DNA of 64,000 nucleotides from Dioscorea cayenensis subsp. rotundata (lineage: Eukaryota; Streptophyta; Magnoliopsida; Dioscoreales; Dioscoreaceae), in the NCBI RefSeq assembly GCF_009730915.1, contig NC_052488.1:23597868-23661867 (forward strand), given 5' to 3'. The notes below the pieces were generated by a model, which had not been told where the DNA came from, ran no database searches, and saw nothing but the letters and a program-made list of their open reading frames with translations. The first letter of the stretch is position 1; the number at the start of each line of letters is the position of its first letter. Below, piece after piece: positions 25,754 to 36,177 of the stretch. The translations under genes and the position numbers were made by a program.

Positions 25754-25791
<38 letters not shown>

Positions 25792-26149
25792 TTTATTTTT
25801 ATTATTTTATTAGTATTGTATATATACATATATATTATTTATATATTTTTGGTTGATCGTGGGGCAACGACGGTCCAATCCCCACGTCGCTCTATTAATT
25901 TTTCATTTAGTTAACTATAATTTATTTTATTATTATTTATTATTATTATTATTATTTTTATTTTTAACTTATTACATTTATTTTATCTGATTTTTTTAAT
26001 TAATTATATATATTTAATGATTTTATCTGATTTAGATTTATTATTATTATTATTATTATTATTTTATTTATTTATTTATTTTATTAATTAATATATATAT
26101 ATATATATAGATTTTTTATCCGATTTCTTTTGATTTGGTTTGGTTCATT

Positions 26150-26181
<32 letters not shown>

Positions 26182-26312
26182 TTATTATTATTATTATTAT
26201 TTGATTGATTTTTTTAATAATTATTATTTTTATATTTATTTATTTATTTTTTATTTCTTTTATTTATTTTTTATTTATTTTTATTCATTTTTACTATTAT
26301 TTTTGTGCTCTC

Positions 26313-26860
26313 TACCGGTCTCGAGATTTGAGTATTTTTAGATCGCCTCGAGATCGGTGTTCTTAGGGTCGGTCTTGAGATTTGTGTATTTTGGATATTT
26401 TTGGATCGCCTGAGATCGGTGCTTTCTCCCGATCCCACGAGATTTGAGTATTTTTAGATCGCCTTGAGATCGGTGCTTTTTCATCTGGGTCCTAAGATTT
26501 TAATATTTTAGACCGTCTTGAGATCGGTGCTCTGGTCCTGAGATTTGTGTATTTTGGATTGCCTCGAGATCGGTGTTCTCGGCTAATCCTGAGATTTGTG
26601 CATTTTAGACCGTCTCGAGGTCGGTGCTCTCGAACGGTCCTCGAGATTTGTGTATTTTGAATATTTTTTGGATCGCCGGGAGATCCTGGCTACTCAGCGA
26701 TCCTCGATATTTGAGTATTTTGAATATTTTGGATATTTTGGATCGCCTCAAGATCGGTGTTCTCGGCTAATCCTGAGATTTGAGTATTTTAGACCGTCTT
26801 GAGATCGGTGCTCTCGACTGATCCTGAGATTTGTGTATTTTGAATATTTTGTTTAATTAA
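26313..26860 (+). repeat. Degenerate tandem array, 60-85 bp units
   Basis: About eight units built from GAGATTTGTGTATTTT (or GAGTATTTT), then GATCGCCTCGAGATCGG or GACCGTCTTGAGATCGG, then TGCTCTCG and a GATCCT variant. Some units gain an extra TTTGGATATT block. The flanks are AT-rich. The array resembles repeats found in plant retrotransposon untranslated regions, but no element boundaries were found. Confidence 0.8.
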
Positions 26861-27031
26861 GGAGACTCGTTTAATTTATTTATTATCATTTTTATTATAT
26901 ATTTTTTTATATATAAACATCTTGTTCATGATCTAAAATAGAAAGTGAAGAGTGATCATCACGAGGCAAGGGTACCGTGGGATGTTAAGGGGGGGATTAA
27001 AACTGTTTGTTGTATATCTTGAGGAGTTAAC
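26861..27031. other. AT-rich spacer
   Basis: Short AT-rich stretch between the tandem array and the LINE ORF1-like fragment. Nothing else is seen. Confidence 0.4.
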
Positions 27032-27937
27032 TCAGCATCCGATGGAGGATCGGGGGTTGTGTTTATCACGAGGCAAGGCTTTCATGATGGTTGGAGGGAT
27101 GATGAGATCAGGAGTGCATGTATCATGAGGCATCTCATCAGAAGTTGGGGAAGAGATTTGATCAGAAGACTGATCACGATGAGGACTATCAAGTGTGAGA
27201 TCATCTCGGGGCATGATCAAAGGATCATGGTCTTTGCAGGAATCCAGGGAAAGCCGATCTCGAGGCAATAGAGACGAGGGCAAGGTTCCAAAGAGGATAG
27301 TGGGGTTCTCATCTCGAGGCAGAGGAGCGGTTGTTGGAAGCCCGCCCATCACGTTGCCACTGCATGGCAACAATGAGGCATGTCTCTCGGAACTCACACA
27401 AGATTCTGGCGAGATCTCAGGGGTTTCGGCAACATGCCGGTCACCGGTAGGAGGATGGACGTCTCCCTGAGATCCACAAGTGACAGTCCCTGTCGATAGG
27501 CCAAGGCCGGAGCAACGCTCAATAGCCTCGCCGGGAGATACATCGACGGGAGAATGAATAATAGGGGCTTTACCCTTATCAGTTTTAGGAATAAAGATAG
27601 CATTGCGAGAAGATGGTGCTGGGCGTTGTTGGGTCGGGAGGTGAGTCGTAGGTCCCTGGATGACCTTTGAACGGAGGATGTGAGCTCCGTCATCTTCAAG
27701 CTTAACAAAGAAGCTTCTGACGCCGATGTCCACTGTGATCTCCAGCGGGAAGGATATCAACAGCTTAAGTCTAACAAGCGTTCGAAGATGTTCCAGAGTG
27801 ACTTGCTCATTCTTTTGTACATAAATTAAGTCGCCGATCGGCCGGAGAATTTCAACGATCGAATCCCAGTTCCAACAGTGCAGTGGAAGATTGGAGATTC
27901 GGATCCAGTTGTAGTTGCCGGCGGCAATCGTGTGCAA
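27032..27937 (-). pseudogene. LINE ORF1-like fragment (DUF4283-type)
   Basis: A 301-codon minus-strand frame. Its N-terminus (WIRISNLPLHCWNWDSIVEI, then a later LVRLKLLISFPLEI) resembles the DUF4283 RNA-binding-like region of plant LINE ORF1 proteins. Upstream sequence to about 28070 seems to continue the domain in another frame, so the N-terminal part is broken off. The C-terminal third is rich in Pro, Ser and Asp and contains a short phrase P-R-D several times (LPRDENP, LPRDRLS, MPRDDLT, LPRDKHN). No ORF2 follows. The frame is long, but I read it as a transposon relic and not as a host gene. Confidence 0.6.
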
Positions 27938-28075
27938 CCCAAATTCGGCGTTCCAGTGAGAGAGAGATGCAACAAGGCCCGAGGTTTGAGTTTAGGGTTA
28001 AAGGGCTTCTCTTCACTGCCAATGCTGCATTCACATATGAATAATTTTTTTTTTTTTTTTGGACAATATGGTTAA

Positions 28076-28651
28076 ACTCCGTCATATCTACCCACCCCAA
28101 ATTCTCAACGGGATTTTTAGAGTCAAAATCTTGATCTTCTATGTGAAAATTAATTACACACATGTTAACATCTTTACTTTGTGAGTTAGATTTTGCTATG
28201 CTTTCGCCATTAATTTTTATTTTTATTTAATATAAATAAATAAATAACTGATTTATTAAAAAAACCAAATAAAATGAAAAAATAGAAAAGAAAAAATAAT
28301 ATAAACTTTGCATATAATCTTATGAGAGGTGAAGCATTATTTAGATTAATAAAAAAAAGATAGGAACAAAAAAAAGAAAGAATAATAGAAAGACGACTGA
28401 CAAAGTCATGCCTGCCTAATTTGAACATGAATAAATGTGTTCAAATGTCCAATGGATAAGTGTGTTTTCCACGCCGCCATGTTTCATTTCAAGCTATTAA
28501 GGCAATGAAACTAAAGCACACATGAAACCCTTTTGTTTTATGTTATTCAACTTTAAATTTATGAAGTTTCATTTGTAAAAATTGAACTCTCGTTTAATTT
28601 AATTTAAATGATTTATGTGTTGTTCAATAGTCATATTCTCTTAAGGGTTTA
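28076..28651. other. AT-rich spacer
   Basis: AT-rich DNA with no supported gene. The T-run just before it (about 28046-28062) could be a poly(A) relic on the minus strand. Bases 28649-28651 (TTA) are the left target duplication of the MITE. Confidence 0.4.
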
Positions 28652-29264
28652 GACCATCTCCAACCCACAATTCCAAATTTCTATCCCAAATCCCAAATTT
28701 GGTCTTACTACAGAAAATTTTACTCCAACCACAAATCTCAAATTTTATCCCAAAAAAGAATATTCTTATGATATTCTTTTCATATATTATTTTATTATTA
28801 TTTAATGAATATATTTGAAATTAATCATTTTAACAATAAATTAATTAAACATTAATTACAATTTATAAATAATTTATTAAAAATATAACTTAAAATTTGA
28901 ATATTGTACAACTATATTGTTTAATTTATTATTTAATTTATTATATATTAATAATTATCAATTTTAGTTATTAATTAAATAATAATTATTATTGATTATT
29001 AATTAATTACACACAAATTAATATTATAAATAAATACTTATAATTATATTAATGAAATAATAATTTTATATATTTCATTACAATAATAAAAACAATAAAA
29101 ATATAAAAATATAATTAAAAAATAAAAAATAATGTGGGACCCCAAATTTGGGGTTGTACTATTGCAAAACCCAAATTTGGGGTGGAATTTGGGTGTGGGT
29201 TGGAGTACTCTACACCCAAATCCCACACCAAATTTGGGATTTGGGTGTAAGGTTGGAGATGGTC
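28652..29264. mobile_element. MITE, PIF/Harbinger (Tourist)-type, 613 bp
   Basis: Terminal inverted repeats GACCATCTCCAACC / GGTTGGAGATGGTC with a TTA duplication on each side (28649-28651, 29265-29267). A 3-bp TTA/TAA target and short inverted ends are typical of PIF/Harbinger MITEs. Near both ends there are several CCCAAATTTGGG-like subrepeats that can pair with each other. The middle (about 28770-29130) is very AT-rich. No transposase frame is present, so it is non-autonomous. Confidence 0.85.
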
Positions 29265-29289
29265 TTAGAAAATCAATGGATACTGTAAT

Positions 29290-29661
29290 TGATGCGGGTA
29301 ATGAGGCTGGCTCGGAAATAGAAGCACGTGAACCTACAAGACAAGAGAGAAAATCAAGGAAACGGGCCATTTTTCGGGACTTTATATTGGAATGACTAAT
29401 GAGTATGTTGACCTAGAAGTTAGTAGTATGTCGGGGCCATTAATGGTTGTCGTTTGGGCCTGGGAATCATGATGTTGCCGCACCACTAGTGTCCATGTCT
29501 GGGTCACATGTTGATTCTTATATGAGTATCAAGCATGAATGAAAAGAAAAGGAGATCAATTACCCAATCTTGCCCTCTCTCTCTCCCCTATTCTCTACTT
29601 CTCTCCTCTCTCTTCTAATTACTTCTCACACATCCGCCGAACATCCTACCACATTCCATCA
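29290..29661 (+). repeat. 5' LTR of chromovirus (372 bp)
   Basis: TGATGCGGGTAATGAGG...CCATCA, matching 39213-39587. It contains a CTCTCTC run near 29577-29588. The sequence following (TTAGGTGCTTTCGTTGAAC) is where a primer-binding site is expected; I do not assign the tRNA. Confidence 0.93.
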
Positions 29662-29692
29662 TTAGGTGCTTTCGTTGAACCTCCGGCTACCC

Positions 29693-31186
29693 ATGACGGA
29701 AACTATGCAGACTCGGTCTCGAGCTTTGGAAGAGCAACTTACAGCCATCACCGACCATCTCGCTCGCCACGACGCCTTATTCTCCAAGCTTGATACTGTT
29801 AGTAACACATTGCAACAACACCATGATACATTATATATGATTCAAAAGTCCCTTGCCACACAACAAACCGTGATGACCGAAATGATGTCGAAACTCATGC
29901 GGACTGACAAACCCTCCTCAGCACCTCCACTGTTACCTCTACCAGCGTCACCACCCTTGCTACCTAGCTCCACCAGCGTCAACCAACCGGCGACAACCAC
30001 CACCAGGTTACCTAAACTTGAAATTCCATTATTCATGGGCGACCAAGTCCTCAACTGGGTGTTCCAAATCGAACACTTTTTCCATTTCCATCAGATCACC
30101 GGTGACGAACGACTTGAGATTGCAGCTTTTTACATGACTGGTGCTGCTCTCCAGTGGTATCACTGGATGCACGCCACCAACCAACTTTCCACATGGGAGG
30201 CATTTGTTCGACGTGCGGAGCTCCGTTTTGGGCCATCCTCATTTGTGAACCATGAAGCCCAACTCTACAAACTCAAGCAAAAGACGACAGTTACTGTTTA
30301 TCTAGGCGAGTTTGAAACGCTATCTACACTCATCTCCGGCCTCGGTCCTAGTAACCTTCTGAATTGCTTCTTATCCGGTTTACGAGAAGATATTCAACGC
30401 GAGTTATACGTCCTCAAACCCGATGACCTTCATGAGGCCATCGGCATGGCAAAACTCATTGAGGACAAATGCAACAGCACCCGCACCCGTGCTTGGTCAC
30501 CACCGGCTCTTCGCCTTCTTCCGCCACAACAACCACAAGCACCAACCACCACTCGACAGGCCCCTATACCCATCAAACGCCTGACGCCATCTGAGATGTT
30601 GGCCCGGCGTGAAAAAGGACTCTGTTTTAACTGCGATGCGAAGTTCACTCCAGGACATCGTTGTCACACTCCACAATTCCTCTGTCTGTTGATCGACGAG
30701 AATGATTCCCCTGAGATTCCGCCGGACCCACAGTGCACTGATGAGCCCGTTGAAAGCCCTCCACCAGATGATCCTCCAGACCCCGTTACTCTTCCTAATA
30801 TATCATTTCATGCTCTAACCGGACAGCTGGTTCCCTCTACCCTTAAGCTTGCTGCTAAAATCAACGGTCATCCGGTCACACTACTTATCGATGGCGGCTC
30901 CACAAATAACTTGGCGGCTCCACAAATAACTTCATTCACGACCAGTTGGCGTCACACTTGGGGCTTACTATCCAACCATCACAACATCTTCGCGTCACCG
31001 TCGGCAACGGGGAATCCATGACCTTCGCCGGTCTATGTTCACAGGTTCCTCTCCATGTTGATCAGTCCACCTTTCTTGTTGACTTACTGCTCCTTCCTAT
31101 TTATGGGGCTGATATTGTCTTGGGCGTGCAGTGGCTCAGTGGGCTGGGCCCTATCACCTTTGACTATACCCATTTGTGGATGGTAT
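29693..31186 (+). pseudogene. Chromovirus gag and protease, frameshifted
   Basis: Read from ATG 29693; a GTG 27 bases upstream is less likely. Gag matrix/capsid: ALEEQLTAITDHLARHDALF, later LPKLEIPLFMGDQVLNWVFQ, ALQWYHWM and ELYVLKPDDLHEA. A zinc knuckle follows (C-F-N-C...G-H-R-C, near 30620-30665). The protease region has LLIDGGSTNN near 30885; the family active site is normally D-S/T-G, here D-G-G. A 20-bp tandem duplication at 30893-30932 then shifts the frame, so the protease continues in another frame (HLGLTIQPSQHLRVTVGNGE; PIYGADIVLGVQWL) until the copia insertion cuts it at 31187. The downstream part of the protein lies beyond the insertion at 36178. Confidence 0.88.
30893..30932 (+). 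repeat. 20-bp perfect tandem duplication
   Basis: GGCGGCTCCACAAATAACTT occurs twice in a row (30893-30912, 30913-30932) inside the protease active-site region. Twenty is not a multiple of three, so it shifts the frame. Confidence 0.97.
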
Positions 31187-31627
31187 TGTTTGAGGTCCTT
31201 GATTCTTGTTCAGGATCTTTCCCTGTCAAAGTTTAGTACCCAAAAGGATACAAAACACAGTGACCAGAAAGAAACAAAGTTTAAAGGTGGAGAAGGAAAT
31301 GTTCTCATTCATCACATTGGGCTAAACCAAATCCACTTTAAAAGTTACAAAAAGTTTCTCATCATGATAGCATGGTTTCAAGGCAAACAACGTTAATAAA
31401 AACTTAGTACAAACAAAAACTTAAGCATCCATTGGCTGACAGTGGCGGTGAGAGGGATTTTCTCTTTTGCTTTTAATGCTGGTGGCTCATTAAATGTGAG
31501 TGGAGAGGCAACCTTGCCATTTGCTTTGTTGACAAGTCAAACAACCTTTTGCTTCTTCACATTGAGTCTTTTGAATCTCCCGACCCAGATCAACGACTTT
31601 CAACCCGCTTCAAGCAACCTTGCAACA
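31187..31627 (-). repeat. Copia LTR (3' LTR in element sense), 441 bp
   Basis: TGTTTGAGGTCC...TTGCAACA on the + strand; near-identical to 35735-36177 with a few indels. Confidence 0.93.
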
Positions 31628-31639
31628 CCCTTCCTTGCT

Positions 31640-34500
31640 TGAAACTTCTTCAACTCCCAACCTGTGATCTCGAGATGATTATGCCCCTTCACCCGACGAG
31701 GCTTTGTGAGAATATCAGCCTTTCCGATCTTCGCACCCTACAATACTCAATACTATTGAACCATCGAGAACCAATCCACGAATGAAATGAAAGCGAATGT
31801 CGATGTGTTTTGTCCTCCCATGGTGTGCGGGATTCTTTGCAATCTCTATAGTCGACTTGTTATCACACCACACCTCAATGGCTTTATCACCCCTTCATTC
31901 CACAGATCATCCAACATTCTTCTCGACCCAAATTCCTTGACAAGTTGCAGAGAGTGACAAGAATATATTCAACCGCTTGTGCTTAGAGTCGTCACCTCCT
32001 GCTTTTTTGAGCTCCATGAAATGGCACCTGAACCCAGATCGAAAACCATTCCCGAAGTGCTGCGTCTATCATCTATTGAACCTCCCCAATCGCTGTCACT
32101 GTAGCCACTCAGTTTCCATTCTTCAACTCTAGTATACTTTATTCCAAAGTTGGTTGTCCCTGCTATGTATCTTAACAAATACTTTGCTGCCCCGAGATGA
32201 GTTTTGCTAGGTTTGCTAACAAACCGAGAGAGTAAATTCACAGTGAAAGCAATGTCGGGACGTGTGTGTGTAAGGTATAGCAGCCTCCCAATTAAGCTTC
32301 TGTAAACCTTTGGATCTGCATCTCCTGAACTGTCATCGCTTTGAAGCTTCTCACTGCTTTTCATAGGTATATAAACTGGGTTGCAATGTTGCATCTGAAA
32401 TAGCTTCAATGTTTCCTCCGCATATCTTCTTTGAGTGATGAGGATTTCATTTTGATTTTGTTTCACTTCCAGTCCTAGGAAGTAGTTTAACAATCCCAAA
32501 TCAGTCATCTCAAAACAGTTCTTCATCTCTTGCCTAAAAACCTCCACCATTGCTTGAGAAGAACTTAAATAAATAATATCATCTACATAGATACTTACCA
32601 GCAGTAAGTTTCCATTTCCATCAGTTCGTTTATATAAGGTATGTTCATCTGCACTCCTAATGAACCCTTTACTCTGAAAATATCCATCAATTTTCGAGTA
32701 CCATGCTCTAGGTGCTTGTCTTAAGCCATATAGAGCTTTTCTCAACTTGAGCACCTTGTTCTCTTCTCCTTCCTTTTCATAACCCGGTTGGGTACGTTCA
32801 ACGTATACTTCTTCAAGGATTTCCCGTTCGTAAATGCTCGACTTGATATCAAATTGATAAACTGGCCAACCATGTTGAGCTGCAACAGCAAGAAGAAGTC
32901 GCACAGTCTCCATTCTAGCCACTGGTGCATAGATTTCATGAAAATCAACTCCTGCTTGTTGAGTATAACCCTTCGCGACCAAGCGAGCCTTGTGTCTTTG
33001 TACTCTCCCATCTGAGAGATACTTGGTCTTGTATACCCACTTCAATTGTACTACCTTCTTGTCGTGTGGGAGCTCGATCCAATTCCAGTGCCATTTCTTT
33101 CAATTGCATCCATTTCCTCCTTCATAGCTTGTCTCCACGCCTCATTCTTTACTGCCTCTTCATATGTGGTTGGATCACAGACATTTAGAGCAAATGTACA
33201 GCTCTCATAAATGTCCCTCAGTAATCTCACCTTTCTCACTGGTGATTTCCCAACTTGATCATCACCTTGATAAGCATCATCTCCGGTCTCTCCTTCTGTA
33301 TTGACTGAATCAGGTACACTCGCTTGAATTGTTGAAGGTGAACTGGGACAATGGTGAGTGACTTCATCTGAACCACATTCGCCAGCAGTAGAGTCATCAT
33401 AGAAAATCAATGGAGAATTCCCAGTCTGTGAGCTAGAATTCCAATCCCAGCCTGCACCTTCATTAAATATTACATCTCTACTTATAACAACCTTAGATGT
33501 GATCGGATTAAACAACCGATATGCCTTAGAATTCAGACAATATCCAATGAACACACACCTTTCAGACTTTGTGTCTAACTTTTGCAGTTTATTTGAGGGA
33601 ATTAAAGCATAAGCAATGCACCCAAAAACTCTGAGATGACTCACCTTGGGCTTTCGATTATACCAGACCTCATATGGTGTCATATTTTTCAGAGCGCTGG
33701 TGGGTGATAAATTGATTAGATGAACTGCTGCATTCACTGCTTCACCCCAAAAGCAGTTTGGTAGTCTTCTCTCCTTCATCAGAGCCCTGGCCATGTTCAT
33801 AATGCTTCTGTTCTTCCTCTCCGAGACACCATTCTGTTGTGGTGAATATGGAGCAGTAAGCTGCTTGATAACTCCACACTTCTTACAGAAAGAATTGAAG
33901 TTATTGCCGGTGAACTCTCCTCCTCTATCCGTGCGCAACACCTTGATCTTCAATCCCGATTGATTCTCCACCATCTGTTTGAATATCATAAAGGTTTGTA
34001 ATGCTTCAGACTTTTGCTTCAAACAATAGATCCAGCACATCCTGGTATGATCATCAACAAACAACAAATAATACTTGCTGCCACCCAGAGAGCTCGTCTG
34101 CATAGGCCCACAGATGTCAGCATGAATCAATTGTAGAGGAGCACGAGCACCTTCCCCGATCTTAGGTTGGAAGGGTTTCCTGACTTGCTTCTCCATGACA
34201 CAGGTTTCACATTGATTTTCCTTGCCAATATTGCCAAGTCCTAGCACTAATTCACGACTCTTCATACTCCTTAATGCATCAAAATTCAAGTGGCCAAGCC
34301 CGAGATGCCATAACCTCGCTGCCTCTTTCACACTCATTGCTACATTTGCATGTCCCACATCTGAAATGTTGAGAGGATACATATTGTTTCTTGTTCGAAT
34401 CAACCTTGCCATTACTTCACCGGGTTTTATCACTCGCGAATCACACACCTCGGTTCTTGCAAATATTCTTGAGTATCCGAGTGTTCAGTGAGTGACTAAC
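31640..34500 (-). pseudogene. Copia pol (integrase, RT, RNase H), disrupted
   Basis: Integrase frame 34448-33051: GAG-pre-integrase (LWHLGLGHLNFDALRSM, CETCVMEKQ) and the catalytic core with D (LIHADICGP), D (RTDRGGEF) and E (NGVSERKNR), followed by SHLRVFGCIAYALIP. One missing base near 33085 shifts into the RT frame (33045-31969): KARLVAKGYTQQAGVDF, ALYGLRQAPRAWYSKI, catalytic SIYVDDIIYL, FLGLEVKQNQ, and RNase H with GYSDSDWGGSIDDRRSTSG. The frame breaks again just before 31969, but the remaining RNase H and C-terminal tail can be traced in other frames to about 31640. The IN and RT cores look well preserved; breaks are few, so this copy seems fairly young. A Tork-like lineage is possible but not established here. 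Confidence 0.88.
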
Positions 34501-34708
34501 ACTCAAGAGATTATCATGCCAACCCCGGAACATATTGTACATCATGTAGCAACTTGGTCCTTCCTCCAGTTGCAGTGAGTGACACGGTTCCTCTCCCTTG
34601 TACAAGCATCTCCTTATTATCTCCCAGCTTTACGTTAACCTTCCGAGTTTCATCAAGGCTAGAGAACAACCCCCTCTCACCGATCATGTGATTGGAACAA
34701 CCACTCGT

Positions 34709-35702
34709 CTAGCAACCATCTTGATGAGATCTTCTCTCTTTCTTCGACATGACCATGAAGAGATTGCTTGTGTCCTTCTCCTCAACAATCATTGTAGTCT
34801 CCTTATCTGTGCTCTTGTCTCTATACCAACAATCCATCTTCATGTGGCCAAACTTCTTGCATATATGGCATTGTATGTTCCCTTTAGTAGCTCCTATGCT
34901 CTCCTTGTTGTTGTTGGTGTCGTCTGAGATTCTCACTTGATCGGCCTCTCCCTCTTCCTCCCGAATCTCCCTCAGAGTATCCTCTTCCACGACCTCTAAA
35001 GGTATGTTTATCCTTCTCTTTGCTTCCCATTGCTTCACCTTTGACATGAAATGCTTTCTCTTCCTTCTCGGGATCGATCATCGACTTGCCTTAGCGACCT
35101 AGCCTCATGAGCAAGTAAAGAGCCACTCACATCTTCCATTGTTAGCTTGGTGAGGTCCTTGGACTCCTCAATGGCGATGACCACATGGTTGAATTTGGGT
35201 CCCCAAGCTTCTCAACGACTTCCCAACAACCATAGCTTCTGAGATGGTATCTCCCAAGCTCTTCATCTGGTTTGCCACCTCTTGGACCCTTGTGATGTAG
35301 CTCTGGACTCCTTCATTTCCTTTTATCCTGAGATTTTTCGAAGTCCTGTCTCAGTGTTTGAAGTTTTATGACCACCACCTTTGGATTTCCTTGAACAACT
35401 TTCTTCAAAGCGATCCAAGCCTCATTTGCTGTGTTGGCCGAAGCAATTCGATGCAAGGATGGGGGCGAGAGAGGGCTTGTTGTATGAAGAACAATGCCTT
35501 TAGCGTCCTTCTTCTACTTTCTCTTTCACTTTAACTTCATCTTCCTTCTCGGAAAAAAACCCTTCTCCACAAGCTCCCATAGGTCTTGAGATCTAAAGAG
35601 AGTCTTCATCATAAGACACCAAAGATCATAGTCTTCTCCATCGAAGATGGGCACGACCGATCCCCTGCAGCGCCTCCCGGTGGATTCTGCTTTGGATGCC
35701 AT
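34709..35702 (-). pseudogene. Copia gag, frameshifted
   Basis: Starts at ATG 35702 (MASKAESTGRRCRG, then PIFDGEDYDLWCLMMKTLF and DLWELVEKGF), typical of a copia UBN2/DUF4219-type gag N-terminus. The middle is spread over several frames. A CCHC zinc knuckle (CHICKKFGHMKMDC) lies at about 34850-34810. Several one-base breaks occur between 35600 and 35050, so no single frame spans it. Confidence 0.8.
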
Positions 35703-35734
35703 TGATGTTTGACAAGTACCCGGCTCGATACCAC

Positions 35735-36177
35735 TGTTTGAGGTCCTTGATTCTTGTTCAGGATCTTTCCCTGTCAAAGTTTAGTACCCAAAAGGATACA
35801 AAACACAGTGACCAGAAAGAAACAAAGTTTAAAGGTGGAGAAGGAAATGTTCTCATTCATCACATTGGGCTAAACCAAATCCACTTTAAAAGTTACAAAA
35901 AGTTTCTCATCATGATAGCATGGTTTCAAGGCAAACAACGTTAATAAAAACTTAGTACAAACAAAAACTTAAGCATCCATTGGGTGAGCGAGTGGCGGTG
36001 AGAGGATTTTTCTCTTTTGCTTTTTAATCTCTGGTGGCTCATTAAATGTGAGTGGAGAGGCAACCTTGCCATTTGCTTTGTTGACAAGTCAAACAACCTT
36101 TTGCTTCTTCACATTGAGTCTTTTTGAATCTCGACCCGATCAGCGACTTCAACCCAGTTTCAAGCAACCTTGCAACA
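35735..36177 (-). repeat. Copia LTR (5' LTR in element sense), 443 bp
   Basis: Matches 31187-31627. One base separates it from the primer-binding site. Confidence 0.93.

Larger units (their letters stand above)
21523..26312. other. Unassigned AT-rich and simple-repeat region
   Basis: About 4.8 kb with no gene I can support. Parts: two (TA)n runs (separate entries); 22.2-23.7 kb of ordinary AT-rich DNA with short broken frames; 23.75-25.43 kb rich in CAACAACGG, GCGGCAAC and GACGACG-like trinucleotide phrases and CTTCTT runs; 25.48-26.30 kb almost wholly A/T with (ATT)n and (TTTA)n. The trinucleotide part could be old LTR or untranslated sequence of another retroelement, but I find no pol motif, LTR pair or target duplication. 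Frames seen here are low-complexity. Confidence 0.45.
31187..36177 (-). mobile_element. Ty1/copia LTR retrotransposon nested in chromovirus
   Basis: A 4991-bp element on the minus strand with LTRs at 31187-31627 and 35735-36177. The primer-binding site beside the inner end of the right LTR reads (minus) TGGTATCGAGCC, close to the usual initiator-tRNA-Met site of plant copia elements. A purine tract (minus, AAGGAAGGG) abuts the left LTR. Flanks are GGTAT on the left (31182-31186) and GTATT on the right (36178-36182), so only GTAT is shared and one base of an expected 5-bp duplication seems lost. The host chromovirus frame can be followed across the insertion site. Domain order gag-PR-IN-RT-RH is that of copia. 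Confidence 0.93.

Noticed and set aside
26313..26860. CRISPR-like array
   Set aside because: Units are degenerate, have no unique spacers of fixed length and lie in a plant genome; it is an ordinary tandem repeat.
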